64,000 nucleotides of DNA from Nocardia caishijiensis NBRC 108228 (GTDB lineage Bacteria; Actinomycetota; Actinomycetes; Mycobacteriales; Mycobacteriaceae), in the NCBI RefSeq assembly GCF_001612825.1, contig NZ_BDBE01000016.1:1-64000 (forward strand), given 5' to 3'. The notes under the pieces were generated by a model. It was not told the DNA's origin. It saw only the letters and a list, made by a program, of their open reading frames with translations, and ran no database searches. A program made the position numbers and the translations under genes. Positions 1 through 7,816 of the stretch are shown piece after piece (the stretch's first letter is position 1; each line of letters starts with the position of its first letter).

Positions 1-30
1 AATGCTGTCATGGCGGACTTGTTGGACTGA
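1..30 (+). CDS. 3' end of an upstream gene (partial)
   Basis: Frame 1 is open from the window edge and ends with TGA at 28-30, giving a C-terminal tail NAVMADLLD. It lies 15 bases before the hydratase start on the same strand, as expected for the preceding gene of an operon. Too short to identify; it could also be chance. Confidence 0.35.
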   Translation, partial: NAVMADLLD

Positions 31-45
31 ACAGGAGTTGTTTCG

Positions 46-828
46 ATGAGTGGATCGGCTGATGCGCCTTATGTGCGTTATGAGGTGGTCGATGGGTTCG
101 CCACGCTGACCTTCGATTCGCCGCACAACCGGAATGCTTTGTCCTCGAAGCTGGTTCGTGAGTTGCTCGAGGGGTTCGCGCGGGCTGAAGGTGATGCGGC
201 GGTGCGTGGCATCGTGCTCACCCACACCGGGGACACGTTCTGTGCGGGCGCGGATCTCAAGGAGGCGAGCACCGTTGATCCGGCGGTGGCGGCCGATCAG
301 CGGACCCGGGTGATGATCGATGTGCTGCGGGGGATTCTCACCTCGCCGAAGCCGGTGGTCGCGCGGATCGACGGCAACGTTCGTGCGGGAGGCATGGGGA
401 TCATCGGGGCCTGCGATCTCGTGGTGGCTGGGCCGAGCAGTAGTTTCGCGCTCACCGAGGTGCGGATCGGGATGGCGCCGTTCATGATTTCGCTCACGCT
501 TGTTCCTCGGATGGACCAGCGGGCGGCCGGTCGCTATTTCCTCACGGGGGAGAAGTTCGACGCGGCGACGGCCGAGGAGATCGGGCTGATCACGGTCGCG
601 GCCGACGATGCGGCGGCTGAGGTGAAACGCCTGTGTGGGCAGCTGCGCAAGGGGTCGCCGCAGGGGCTGGCGGAGTCGAAGAAGCTCGTCAACGCGACGT
701 TGCTCACGGACTTCGACGCTCGGGTGGAGGAGCTCGCGCAACGCTCGGCGGGGTTCTTCGGCACCCCGGAGGTGATCGAGGGTATGACGGCCTTCTTCCA
801 GAAGCGCCCGCCGAGCTGGGCACAATAG
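46..828 (+). CDS. Enoyl-CoA hydratase/isomerase (crotonase) family protein
   Basis: A 260-residue crotonase-fold protein, the usual length for the family, which acts on acyl-CoA thioesters in the cytoplasm (hydration, isomerisation and related reactions). The oxyanion-hole segment FCAGADLKE is near residues 65-73, and the second loop reads AGGMGIIGACD near 114-124. In classical enoyl-CoA hydratases that second loop carries a catalytic Glu (GGGCELAMMCD type). Here the position is Gly, while the later Glu (LTEVRIG, about 140) is kept, so an isomerase or branched-chain hydratase role is as likely as plain beta-oxidation. AGGAG at 32-36 supports the ATG at 46. A TetR gene follows after 4 bases, suggesting a co-transcribed, regulated catabolic unit. 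Confidence 0.85.
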   Translation: MSGSADAPYVRYEVVDGFATLTFDSPHNRNALSSKLVRELLEGFARAEGDAAVRGIVLTHTGDTFCAGADLKEASTVDPAVAADQRTRVMIDVLRGILTSPKPVVARIDGNVRAGGMGIIGACDLVVAGPSSSFALTEVRIGMAPFMISLTLVPRMDQRAAGRYFLTGEKFDAATAEEIGLITVAADDAAAEVKRLCGQLRKGSPQGLAESKKLVNATLLTDFDARVEELAQRSAGFFGTPEVIEGMTAFFQKRPPSWAQ

Positions 829-832
829 GCCG

Positions 833-1447
833 ATGGCGACACCCCACGAACCCAAGCAGGACCGCAGCCGGGTCACCCGGCAGCGGCTGCTCGAGGCGAC
901 CATCGACTGCCTGGCCGAAATGGGCTGGGCCGCCGCGACGGTATCGGTGGTCGCCGAGCGGGCGGGGGTGTCGCGCGGTGCGGCTCAGCACCACTTCCCC
1001 ACGCGCGAGGACCTGATCACTGCGGCACTCGAGTTCATGTTCGAGTTCCGGATGGACGCGGCGAAGGCCGAGGCCGAGACGGTGCGTGACGTGGCGCAGG
1101 GGATCGGCCGCACGCGGGCCGTCGTCTCGGCGCTCATCGAGTCCTACACCTCACCGTTCTTCAAGGCCGCGCTACAGGTGTGGACGCATGCCGCCGCCGA
1201 CCCGGTCATGCGCGAACGCATCGTCCCGCTCGAGGCCCGTTTCGGTCGTATCGCGCACCGCCGCGCGGTCGAAGCGCTCGGCGTCGACGATTCCGATCCG
1301 GTCGCGCACCATCTCGTCCAGGCAACCCTCGACCTGGCCCGCGGCCTCGGCCTCGCCGACGTCCTCACCGACGACTCGGCGCGTCGCAAACTCATCGTCG
1401 ACCAGTGGGCCGCCACTCTGCACGACGCTCTCAACCTGGCCCACTGA
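833..1447 (+). CDS. TetR/AcrR family transcriptional regulator
   Basis: A 204-residue TetR-type repressor. The N-terminal helix-turn-helix covers roughly residues 14-60, with TRQRLLEATIDCLAEMGW followed by VVAERAGVSRGAAQHHFPTRE, the standard TetR pattern ending in an aromatic and a charged loop. The C-terminal two thirds are helical and would form the ligand pocket and dimer interface. It starts 4 bases after the hydratase stop, so the two are probably co-transcribed, and its ligand may be the acyl-CoA handled by that enzyme (inference). No operator is visible because the upstream promoter lies outside the window. Confidence 0.85.
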   Translation: MATPHEPKQDRSRVTRQRLLEATIDCLAEMGWAAATVSVVAERAGVSRGAAQHHFPTREDLITAALEFMFEFRMDAAKAEAETVRDVAQGIGRTRAVVSALIESYTSPFFKAALQVWTHAAADPVMRERIVPLEARFGRIAHRRAVEALGVDDSDPVAHHLVQATLDLARGLGLADVLTDDSARRKLIVDQWAATLHDALNLAH

Positions 1448-1520
1448 AACCCTTGTGGACCGTCGCCTCGGTGGCCGACCGCTGCTGGGTGGCACCCACG
1501 TGGCACCCTCGACTCCGCTA

Positions 1521-1610
1521 GCTAGCCGAGGCGTCGCAGCTAGCCGAGTCAGCGCAGCTACGCGAGGCAGCGCAGCCAGGCGAGGCAGCGCAGCTACGCG
1601 AGGCGGCGCA
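1521..1610. repeat. 18-bp minisatellite, five units
   Basis: Five consecutive 18-bp units begin at 1521, 1539, 1557, 1575 and 1593. They share the pattern GCTAGCCGAGGCAGCGCA with a few substitutions each; units 3 and 5 differ at one base. The array overlaps the last codons of the methyltransferase gene on the minus strand, and the remaining units lie beyond its stop codon. There are no unique spacers, so this is not a CRISPR array. Confidence 0.9.
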
Positions 1611-2229
1611 CGCGGACGACGCTGTCGGACCTTTCGCCCACGACACCGTCGGGGCTGGTCGACGGCGTGGTGACGAAATCGGCCGTCTCCACCTGCCACT
1701 GGCCGGGAGCGAGGTCGAGCTGCTCGATCACCTCGTCGATGGTGGGGAAGTGCACGGCATGCGGCGGACTGTCGGCCACCCAGGTCGGCCAGCCCGCGTG
1801 TCCGCCGACGATCAGCGAACCACCGGGTGCCACGGCCTCGGCCGCTCGGCGCAGGATGCGGGCGCGTTCGTCGGGGCGTTCCACGGGGGAATGCAGGAAC
1901 TGTGCGGAGACCAGATCGAAGGTGCCCTCGGGAAAGGTTTCCATCAGGTCGTGGCGCTGCCATTCGATGCTCACGCCCGCGTCGGTCGCGTGCTTGGCAC
2001 CGCGCTGCATGGCGGTGGCCGACACGTCGACCGCTGTGACCCGCCAGCCTCGGGTGGCCAGCCAGATCGCGTCGCCGCCCTCGCCGCAGCCCAGGTCGAG
2101 CGCGGTGCCGGGGGTGAGATCGGTGGCCTCGCGCACCAGCGTGGCGTTGGCGTTGCCGGTCCAGATCTGATCGCGCTCCCGGTAGAAGTCTTCCCAGAAC
2201 TGCTCGGCGGTCGGCGTGGTCTCGGTCAT
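1594..2229 (-). CDS. SAM-dependent class I methyltransferase
   Basis: A 211-residue Rossmann-fold methyltransferase. Motif I, ALDLGCGEGGDAIWLA, lies near residues 43-58, and the acidic residue ending beta-2 (VTAVDVS) near 68 would bind the SAM ribose. The N-terminal FWEDFYRERDQIW segment is common in small-molecule and thiol methyltransferases; the substrate cannot be read from sequence. The start at 2229 was chosen over an upstream codon at 2280 because AGGGAG precedes it at proper spacing and the fold begins there. The last residues VRRLA and the stop lie inside an 18-bp repeat array. A TetR gene diverges upstream (2343), sharing about 110 bases of promoter DNA. Confidence 0.85.
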   Translation of the reverse strand: MTETTPTAEQFWEDFYRERDQIWTGNANATLVREATDLTPGTALDLGCGEGGDAIWLATRGWRVTAVDVSATAMQRGAKHATDAGVSIEWQRHDLMETFPEGTFDLVSAQFLHSPVERPDERARILRRAAEAVAPGGSLIVGGHAGWPTWVADSPPHAVHFPTIDEVIEQLDLAPGQWQVETADFVTTPSTSPDGVVGERSDSVVRVRRLA

Positions 2230-2342
2230 CGATACTCCCTGATGGTGCGGATCTGCTCGGATGTCCCCGATAGTGCACACCGTGCCGACGCGGCGGCAAC
2301 ATTCCTTGCCGAGACGGCAAAAGATGGTGGACGAGAGGGGTA

Positions 2343-3134
2343 GTGGTCACCTCGCACCGAGCCGCCAGCGATACTGCCAGTGTGACGCGCGTGCATCGGA
2401 AGACCGACGAGGTCCCAGCCCGGCGTGTGGACGCGCGTACCGAACGCTGGCGGGCCCATCGCGTGCAGGTGCGGATCGAATTCGTCGAAGCGGCCTTCCG
2501 CGCGCTCGACGCGCACGGCCCGGACGTGAGCATGGGCGATATCGCCAAGGAGGCGGGCGCCGCCAAGCCCAAGCTCTACCGGCATTTCGAGGACAAGACC
2601 GATCTCTACAACGCGATCGTCGACCGGGTGCGTGAAATGCTCTGGGAGCGGCTGCTAGGCGGGATCAACCTCACCGACGACTCCGCCGCGGAACTGGTGC
2701 GGCAAGCGGCCGCCGAGTACGTCGCGGTGGTCTCGGAGCACCCGAATGTCTTCCGGTTCATCCTGCACAGCCATTTCAGCCAGCAGGCCCGCGAAACCGA
2801 ACGGGCACTGGCCGCCGCCCGCCAATCGGCCAGGCGTGCGGCGGAATTCGTCGCTGGCCTGCTCCCGGACGAGTCGGTCGACGTCGCGGGTATCGAGTTG
2901 GTGAGCTATTCGATCTTCGGGGCGGTCGCCTCGGCGACGGACTGGTGGCTCGGCGCCAATCAGCGCGAAGTGTTCGCGATGCCCGTGGAGCGGTTCATCG
3001 ACTATCTGGCCGAGAGCATCTCGGCCCTCGCCCAAGCGCACGCCCGGTTCAACGGCGTCCGGATCGATCCGACGCAACCGCTGCGCGACGCCTTCGTGAC
3101 TGTTCCGCCTCCCCGCGAATTCAAGCCAGACTGA
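2343..3134 (+). CDS. TetR/AcrR family transcriptional regulator
   Basis: A 263-residue TetR-type regulator. The helix-turn-helix lies around residues 42-90 and includes VSMGDIAKEAGAAKPKLYRHFEDKTDL; the C-terminal domain is larger than average (about 170 residues). It is divergent from the methyltransferase. The first possible start is GTG at 2343; a second in-frame GTG at 2382 would remove 13 residues of low-complexity leader and is equally plausible. Target and ligand are unknown. Confidence 0.82.
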   Translation: MVTSHRAASDTASVTRVHRKTDEVPARRVDARTERWRAHRVQVRIEFVEAAFRALDAHGPDVSMGDIAKEAGAAKPKLYRHFEDKTDLYNAIVDRVREMLWERLLGGINLTDDSAAELVRQAAAEYVAVVSEHPNVFRFILHSHFSQQARETERALAAARQSARRAAEFVAGLLPDESVDVAGIELVSYSIFGAVASATDWWLGANQREVFAMPVERFIDYLAESISALAQAHARFNGVRIDPTQPLRDAFVTVPPPREFKPD

Positions 3135-3227
3135 GGAGCAGGTCGAGCAGCGTCGGCGGCCGGACAGCGCTCGTTGGTCGCGCTAGCTCGTCCCCGGCGA
3201 GTTACCCATGTCCTCACGAAAGCTGAC

Positions 3228-4070
3228 TCAGCTGTTTGTGCGCAGTCTCCACAGCGGTGACACGGGCCCGTGACCTGCGCCGAGATCGTAGGACGCGGCC
3301 AGGCAGCGGTAGGTCCACTCCTTGGCGAAGGCCACGGCATCGGGCACGGAGTACCCGTGGGCGAGGGCGCTCGCGATGGCTGCCGCCAAGGTGTCGCCGC
3401 CGCCGTGATCGTTGCCGGTGGCGATGCGCGGGGCGCTGAATTCCTGGAAGGTGTCGCCGTCGAAGAGTAGATCCGTGCTGGTCTCGGAGGTGCGCAGGTG
3501 TCCGCCCTTGACGATCGCCCACTGGGCGCCGAGGCCGTGCAGTGCCTCGGCGGCCTTGCGGGCCGTCGTGTCGTCGACCACCTCGATGCCGGTGATGAGA
3601 CGCACCTCGTCGAGGTTGGGGGTGACGACGGTGGCGAGCGGGATGAGCGTGGTGCGCACGGCGTCCAGCGCCGAGGCGTGCAGCAGGGGATCGCCGTGCA
3701 TCGACGCCGCCACCGGGTCGACGACCAGTGGTACCGCCCCCGCCCGCCCGATCCCGACCTCACGGCACACCGAGGCGACCGACTCGATGATGGCGGTGGA
3801 CGCGAGCATCCCCGTCTTGGCCGCACCGATCCCGATGTCGCGGACGACCACGCGCACCTGATCGGCCACGATCTGCGGCGGGATCTCGTGAAAACCGCTG
3901 ACACCGACGGTGTTCTGCACCGTCACCGCCGCGACGGCGACACAGGCGTGCACCCCGCACATGGCCATCGTCCGCGAATCGGCCTGGATGCCCGCGCCGC
4001 CACCGGAGTCGGTGCCCGCGATGGTGAGCGCGCGAACAGGGGTCTGGCCATCGGGGGCGAGCGGCAACAT
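3228..4070 (-). CDS. thiD: Hydroxymethylpyrimidine/phosphomethylpyrimidine kinase ThiD
   Basis: ThiD phosphorylates 4-amino-5-hydroxymethyl-2-methylpyrimidine and then its monophosphate, giving HMP-PP for thiamine synthesis in the cytoplasm. The 280-residue ribokinase-fold protein has the N-terminal substrate motif ALTIAGTDSGGGAGIQAD, the mid segment VVDPVAASMHGDPL and the phosphate-binding loop HGGGDTLAAAIA near residue 230. Well-studied ThiD proteins usually have GTGCT here with a catalytic Cys; this one has GGGDT, the Asp version found in other ribokinase relatives. ATG at 4070 is preceded by GGAG five bases upstream; GTG at 4076 is an alternative. thiC lies 12 kb away on the same strand, so the two are not one operon here. 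Confidence 0.88.
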   Translation of the reverse strand: MLPLAPDGQTPVRALTIAGTDSGGGAGIQADSRTMAMCGVHACVAVAAVTVQNTVGVSGFHEIPPQIVADQVRVVVRDIGIGAAKTGMLASTAIIESVASVCREVGIGRAGAVPLVVDPVAASMHGDPLLHASALDAVRTTLIPLATVVTPNLDEVRLITGIEVVDDTTARKAAEALHGLGAQWAIVKGGHLRTSETSTDLLFDGDTFQEFSAPRIATGNDHGGGDTLAAAIASALAHGYSVPDAVAFAKEWTYRCLAASYDLGAGHGPVSPLWRLRTNS

Positions 4071-4103
4071 CTTCACTCCGCAACCCTACGACCACCTGTC
4101 GGA

Positions 4104-4139
4104 TTTCCGGCCCCCAACCAGTTTCCGGCCCCCAACCAG
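4104..4139. repeat. Perfect 18-bp tandem duplication
   Basis: Two identical 18-bp copies (4104-4121 and 4122-4139), unit TTTCCGGCCCCCAACCAG, lie in the divergent thiD/cobW intergenic region just before the metal-regulator box. A recent slippage duplication is the simplest explanation. Confidence 0.9.
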
Positions 4140-4149
4140 TTACCGCAAT

Positions 4150-4164
4150 TGAAAATCATTATCA
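4150..4164 (+). promoter_or_regulatory. Zur/Fur-type operator overlapping the -10 region
   Basis: TGAAAATCATTATCA is a 15-bp near-perfect palindrome (6 of 7 pairs, centre at 4157). It resembles the Zur boxes known from actinobacteria and also matches the enterobacterial Fur consensus at 15 of 19 positions when extended. It ends 8 bases before the GTG start of the CobW-type GTPase. TATCAT at 4160-4165 can serve as a -10 element, which puts transcription start at or next to the GTG. Zinc control by Zur (FurB) is favoured because the target is a CobW GTPase. Confidence 0.75.
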
Positions 4165-4171
4165 TTAACCC

Positions 4172-5320
4172 GTGACCTTCACCGATACCGCCGCCCGCCT
4201 GCCCGTCACTGTCCTGTCCGGCTTCCTCGGCGCGGGCAAGACGACCCTGCTCAACCACATCCTCGCCAATCGCGAAGGTCGCCGGGTCGCGGTGATCGTC
4301 AACGACATGAGCGAGGTGAACATCGACGCCGCGCTGGTCGCGGGCCAGGGCCACCTGGACCGCACCGAGGAGAAGCTCGTCGAACTCACCAACGGCTGCA
4401 TCTGCTGCACGTTGCGTGAGGACCTGATCGACGCCGTCGCCCGACTGGCCCGCCAGGGCCGCTTCGACCAACTGGTGATCGAGTCCACCGGCATCTCCGA
4501 GCCGATGCCGGTGGCCGCCACCTTCGACTGGGAGTTCGAGGACGGTTTCCGACTTGGTGACGTGGCCCGCCTCGACACCATGGTCACCGTGGTCGACGCC
4601 TCTACTTTCCTCGCCGAACTGGTGCGCGGCCAGGCGCTGGCCGAGCGGGAACTGGAAGCGGGCGAGGGGGATTCGCGCACCATCGCCGATCTCCTCGTGG
4701 ACCAGGTCGAATTCGCCGACGTGCTGCTCGTCAACAAGACCGATCTGGTGAGTGCCAACGCGGCCGCGACCGTGGCGGCCACCGTGCGCCGACTCAACCC
4801 GCGGGCCCACATCCTGCGCACCGAGAAGGGTGTGGTCGACCTGGCCGAGGTGCTCGCGACGGGTCGGTACAACCCGGTGGTGGCCGCCGAGGCGGACGGC
4901 TGGGCGGAAGAATTGGCGGGCGGGCACACGCCCGAAACCGAGGAGTACGGCATCAGCAGCCTCACCTTCACCGCCGACCGTCCCTTCCATCCGCAACGCC
5001 TGTCCGACGCCTTGACCACGCTGCGAGGCATGTTGCGCAGCAAGGGATTCTGCTGGATCGCCAGCCGCCCCGAGCTGGCTGCCATCTGGTCGCAGGCGGG
5101 CCCGAACCTCACCTTCGAGCCGGGCGCCTGGTGGTCGTCGCTCGAGGTGCCCGCCGGTCAGGAGATCGTCTTCATCGGGGTGCGGCTCGACGCGGCGGCG
5201 GTGCGCCGCGAACTGACCGCCGCCCTGCTCACCGACGCGGAGTTCGCCGAGGGTCCCGCCGCGTGGGCGGCCTACGCCGACCCGTTCCCCGCCTGGGGCG
5301 ACCTGCACGAACATCACTGA
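4172..5320 (+). CDS. CobW/COG0523 family GTPase, probable zinc metallochaperone
   Basis: A 382-residue G3E-family P-loop GTPase. Visible motifs: Walker [10 protein letters not shown] (residues 17-25), the metal-binding CxCC motif in [10 protein letters not shown] (Cys 76, 78, 79), the switch segment ESTGISEP and the guanine-specificity motif NKTD. The C-terminal CobW domain begins near residue 260 ([17 protein letters not shown]). Family members hydrolyse GTP to deliver metal ions to client enzymes under metal starvation. The operator directly upstream indicates repression by Zur when zinc is plentiful. The GTG start has no Shine-Dalgarno sequence and sits about 7 bases after a -10-like hexamer, so a leaderless mRNA is likely. 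The gene is monocistronic, ending at a terminator facing the epoxide hydrolase gene. Confidence 0.88.
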   Translation: MTFTDTAARLPVTVLSGFLGAGKTTLLNHILANREGRRVAVIVNDMSEVNIDAALVAGQGHLDRTEEKLVELTNGCICCTLREDLIDAVARLARQGRFDQLVIESTGISEPMPVAATFDWEFEDGFRLGDVARLDTMVTVVDASTFLAELVRGQALAERELEAGEGDSRTIADLLVDQVEFADVLLVNKTDLVSANAAATVAATVRRLNPRAHILRTEKGVVDLAEVLATGRYNPVVAAEADGWAEELAGGHTPETEEYGISSLTFTADRPFHPQRLSDALTTLRGMLRSKGFCWIASRPELAAIWSQAGPNLTFEPGAWWSSLEVPAGQEIVFIGVRLDAAAVRRELTAALLTDAEFAEGPAAWAAYADPFPAWGDLHEHH

Positions 5321-5371
5321 TCGTCGACTTCGTTACGCACATGTCGGTGCGCTGGTGCATGATTCGAATGG

Positions 5372-5412
5372 GCTTCGGCCCACGCACCGATGAGGGGAGC
5401 GTGGGCCGAGGC
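5372..5412. terminator. Bidirectional hairpin terminator
   Basis: A 14-bp stem (5372-5385 with 5399-5412, one G-T pair) with a 13-base loop lies between the convergent cobW-type and epoxide hydrolase genes. There is no strong U tract, which is normal for high-GC actinobacteria. Confidence 0.7.
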
Positions 5413-5420
5413 ACCGAGAC

Positions 5421-6554
5421 TCAGGCGAGACCGGCGAAGAACCGCCGGATATCACCGACCAGCACCTCCGGCGCCTCGTGCGCGGCGTAGTGCCCGGCGG
5501 CGTCGTTTGGCCCGCCCGCACCGCTGCGCACATCGTAGGAATTCCAGCTGACGATGTTGCTGTGGTCGCGTTCGGCGAAGCGCCGGATGGACTGGAAATC
5601 CCCGGCGAACATCGCCAACCCCGTCGGCACGGTGGTCGGCGTGCTCGGATGCTCGGTGGCGTGCGCGTCCTCGTAGTAGAACCGCAGCGACGAACCGGAG
5701 GTGCCGGTGAGCCAGTACAGCGCGATATTGGCGATCACGAACTTGGGGTCGAGCGCCTCCCCGAACAGCTGCGCGTTCCAGCCGAGCAGGCCGATCGGGG
5801 AGTCGGCCAGCGCGTAGGCCAGGGTCTGCGGCTGCTGGCTGTGCAGGGTGTTGAACGCCATCTTGTTCTCGTGGAACCACTGCAGGTGTCCCAGCGCGGC
5901 CATGTCCGCCTCGGACAGGCCCTCGAACTCGGCCGGGTCGCCGGACGGGAAGGAGTACAGCTGGGTGACGTGCACGCCGATCACCTGTTCCGGCGCGATC
6001 CGCCCGATCTCGGGCGAGACCAGCGAACCGCCGTCGTTGCCGATCGCGCCGAAGCGCTCGTAACCGAGGCGCGCCATCAGTTCGGCCCAGGCGGCGGCGG
6101 TGCGGTAGCGATTCCAGCCGGTGCCTCGGGTGGGCCCGGAGAAGCCGAAGCCGGGCAGCGACGGGATGACCAGGTGGAACGCCGGGTCATCGGCCGATTC
6201 GGGCTCGGTGAGCGGGGCGATCACGTCGATGTACTCCAGGATCGAGCCCGGCCAGCCGTGGGTGAGGATCACCGGCGTCGCGTCGGCGCGCGAGGAACGG
6301 ATGTGCAGGAAGTGGATGTCCTCGCCCTCGATCTCGGTGGTGAACTGCGGGTAGGCGTTGAGTTCGGATTCCAGTGCGCGCCAGTCGAACTCCTCGAGCC
6401 AGTACTTCGCGAGGGCGCGGACCCGATCGCCGGGCACGCCGTACGCGTCGCCCACGCCGGGCAGCTCGTTCGGGTACAGCGCGTTGCGCAGCCGCGCGGC
6501 CAGCTCGTCGAGGCGGGCCTGCGGGACATCGATGCGGAAAGGCGTGACGGTCAT
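5421..6554 (-). CDS. Epoxide hydrolase (alpha/beta hydrolase fold)
   Basis: A 377-residue protein with the N-terminal epoxide-hydrolase domain (FRIDVPQARLDELAARL) followed by an alpha/beta hydrolase. The oxyanion-hole motif THGWPGS is near residue 99-105, the nucleophile elbow reads AIGNDGGSLVS with the Asp nucleophile, and a C-terminal GHYAAHEAPE supplies the catalytic His. Microsomal-type bacterial relatives open epoxides to diols; the natural substrate here is unknown. ATG at 6554 is supported by AGAGGA upstream. An adjacent divergent TetR gene and a large shared palindrome indicate a repressor-controlled detoxification or catabolic gene. Confidence 0.88.
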   Translation of the reverse strand: MTVTPFRIDVPQARLDELAARLRNALYPNELPGVGDAYGVPGDRVRALAKYWLEEFDWRALESELNAYPQFTTEIEGEDIHFLHIRSSRADATPVILTHGWPGSILEYIDVIAPLTEPESADDPAFHLVIPSLPGFGFSGPTRGTGWNRYRTAAAWAELMARLGYERFGAIGNDGGSLVSPEIGRIAPEQVIGVHVTQLYSFPSGDPAEFEGLSEADMAALGHLQWFHENKMAFNTLHSQQPQTLAYALADSPIGLLGWNAQLFGEALDPKFVIANIALYWLTGTSGSSLRFYYEDAHATEHPSTPTTVPTGLAMFAGDFQSIRRFAERDHSNIVSWNSYDVRSGAGGPNDAAGHYAAHEAPEVLVGDIRRFFAGLA

Positions 6555-6569
6555 GTCGAGATCCTCTTC

Positions 6570-6627
6570 TTGAAACGGAATGCTTCGTTCTGTTCCAACC
6601 GTAACAGAACGGATCATTCCGTTTCAA
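6570..6627. promoter_or_regulatory. 58-bp palindromic operator between epoxide hydrolase and TetR genes
   Basis: Two nested inverted repeats share one centre at 6598.5: TTGAAACGGAATG (6570-6582) pairs exactly with 6615-6627, and CGTTCTGTT (6586-6594) pairs exactly with 6603-6611. The element fills the divergent intergenic region and should cover both promoters. Its size fits two TetR dimers bound side by side. The adjacent TetR product is the natural candidate. Confidence 0.85.
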
Positions 6628-6644
6628 GTGGTACGCTGATATTC

Positions 6645-7292
6645 ATGCCGAACAAGAACGAAACCGCAGCTCAGCCCCGATTGTCCGGACGCAAGGCGCA
6701 GGCCGCGCGCAACAACGGACTCATCCTCGACGCCGCCCGCGCGGTATTCCTCGATGACCCGACCGCGCCGATCGCCGCGGTCGCCGAGCGTGCGGGCGTC
6801 GGTATCAGCGCCCTCTACCGCCGCTATCCGAGCAAGGAGGTGTTGCTGCGCACGCTGTGCCACGAAGGGTTACAGCGCTACAACGCGGAAGCCGATGCCG
6901 CACTGGAGGATTCGGACGGTTGGCGCGGGTTCGTCGGCTTCCTCGAGCGGGTGGTCGACGCCGACGTGCACTCGCTCACCGTGCGGCTGGCGGGCACCTT
7001 CACTCCCGACGAGGCGATGCTGCCCGACGTAGCGCATTCCGGCGAGGTCACCGAGGAACTGGTCCGCCGCGCCCACGCCACCGGTCGGCTGCGCGCCGAC
7101 GTGAGCGCTCTGGACATCGGCCTGATCCTCGAAGCGTGCGCCGCGATCACCATGCCCGGCCAGGCGCGCACCGCCGAACTGCGCCGCCGTGTCCTCGCCC
7201 TGCTGATCGACGGCCTGCGCACCGAGGGTGAGCTGCCCGGTCCACCACCCGCGCCGGGGGAATTCGCTTGGCGTTGGGAGCGCAAAGCCTGA
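6645..7292 (+). CDS. TetR/AcrR family transcriptional regulator of the divergent epoxide hydrolase
   Basis: A 215-residue TetR-type protein. The helix-turn-helix spans about residues 22-68, including PIAAVAERAGVGISALYRRYPSKEVL. ATG at 6645 is chosen as the first start after the palindromic operator; the same frame is open for more than 1 kb upstream, but that stretch is only the antisense shadow of the epoxide hydrolase gene. It probably represses itself and the hydrolase through the 6570-6627 palindrome. The effector is unknown, perhaps the epoxide or its diol. Confidence 0.85.
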   Translation: MPNKNETAAQPRLSGRKAQAARNNGLILDAARAVFLDDPTAPIAAVAERAGVGISALYRRYPSKEVLLRTLCHEGLQRYNAEADAALEDSDGWRGFVGFLERVVDADVHSLTVRLAGTFTPDEAMLPDVAHSGEVTEELVRRAHATGRLRADVSALDIGLILEACAAITMPGQARTAELRRRVLALLIDGLRTEGELPGPPPAPGEFAWRWERKA

Positions 7293-7348
7293 CGCGGTGG
7301 CACACTTGGCACGCCGCGAGTCATCACACCAACCCCGGGAGGCGCGTC

Positions 7349-7759
7349 GTGAACTGGACTCTGGAAGTGGTTGTCGTTCCGGTTTCGGATATCGACCGGG
7401 CCAAGGATTTCTACGCGAACAAGCTCGGCTTCGACGTCGACCACGACACGGTGATCTCCGACGACGTGCGCATCGTCCAGCTCACCCCGCCCGGCTCCGG
7501 CTGTTCCATCGTGATCGGCAAGGGCGCCGTCCCACAGATGCCGCCCGGTTCGCTGAAGGGTCTGCAGCTCGTCGTGCCCGATATCGAGCAGGCCCGCGCT
7601 GAACTGGTGGCGCGCGGAGTCGACGTCACCGAGGTTCAGGTGCTCGGCGTAAATCCCTCTCCCACAGCGCATCCGCTGGACAATGTCGGGTTCGTGTTCT
7701 TCAGCGATCCCGACGGCAACGGGTGGGGTGTGCAGCAGATTTCGGGCCGCGCGGGGTAA
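7349..7759 (+). CDS. VOC superfamily (glyoxalase/bleomycin resistance-like) protein
   Basis: A 136-residue single-module vicinal oxygen chelate protein. Both paired beta-alpha-beta-beta-beta halves are visible: LEVVVVPVSDIDRAKDFYAN at the start and VFFSDPDGNGWGVQQI at the end, the latter the typical C-terminal FxDPDGN metal/substrate segment. Family members include glyoxalases, extradiol dioxygenases and antibiotic-binding proteins; the reaction cannot be chosen from sequence. GTG at 7349 is supported by GGGAGG at 7337-7342. It follows the TetR gene by 56 bases on the same strand and may be co-transcribed. Confidence 0.82.
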   Translation: MNWTLEVVVVPVSDIDRAKDFYANKLGFDVDHDTVISDDVRIVQLTPPGSGCSIVIGKGAVPQMPPGSLKGLQLVVPDIEQARAELVARGVDVTEVQVLGVNPSPTAHPLDNVGFVFFSDPDGNGWGVQQISGRAG

Positions 7760-7816
7760 TCCTCGAGCTGATCGCAACCCTGTCGTGGCGCGACGGGGGC
7801 GGGGCACCATGCATCC

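Noticed and set aside
1521..1610. CRISPR array
   Set aside because: The repeats are contiguous 18-bp units without unique spacers and no cas genes are nearby.
1172..2572. Long minus-strand open frame (466 codons) over the TetR and methyltransferase region
   Set aside because: It is the shadow of the methyltransferase in another frame, with Arg/Pro/Gly-rich nonsense sequence and no start context. The methyltransferase frame carries the real motifs.
4150..4168. Iron (Fur/IdeR) control of the CobW-type gene
   Set aside because: The box also fits the classic Fur consensus, but iron control in these actinobacteria usually runs through IdeR with a different box, and CobW GTPases with CxCC are typically Zur targets.
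5478..6644. N-terminal extension of the TetR gene at 6645
   Set aside because: The open frame continues 389 codons upstream but is antisense to the epoxide hydrolase and crosses the palindromic operator. TetR proteins begin a few residues before the HTH.
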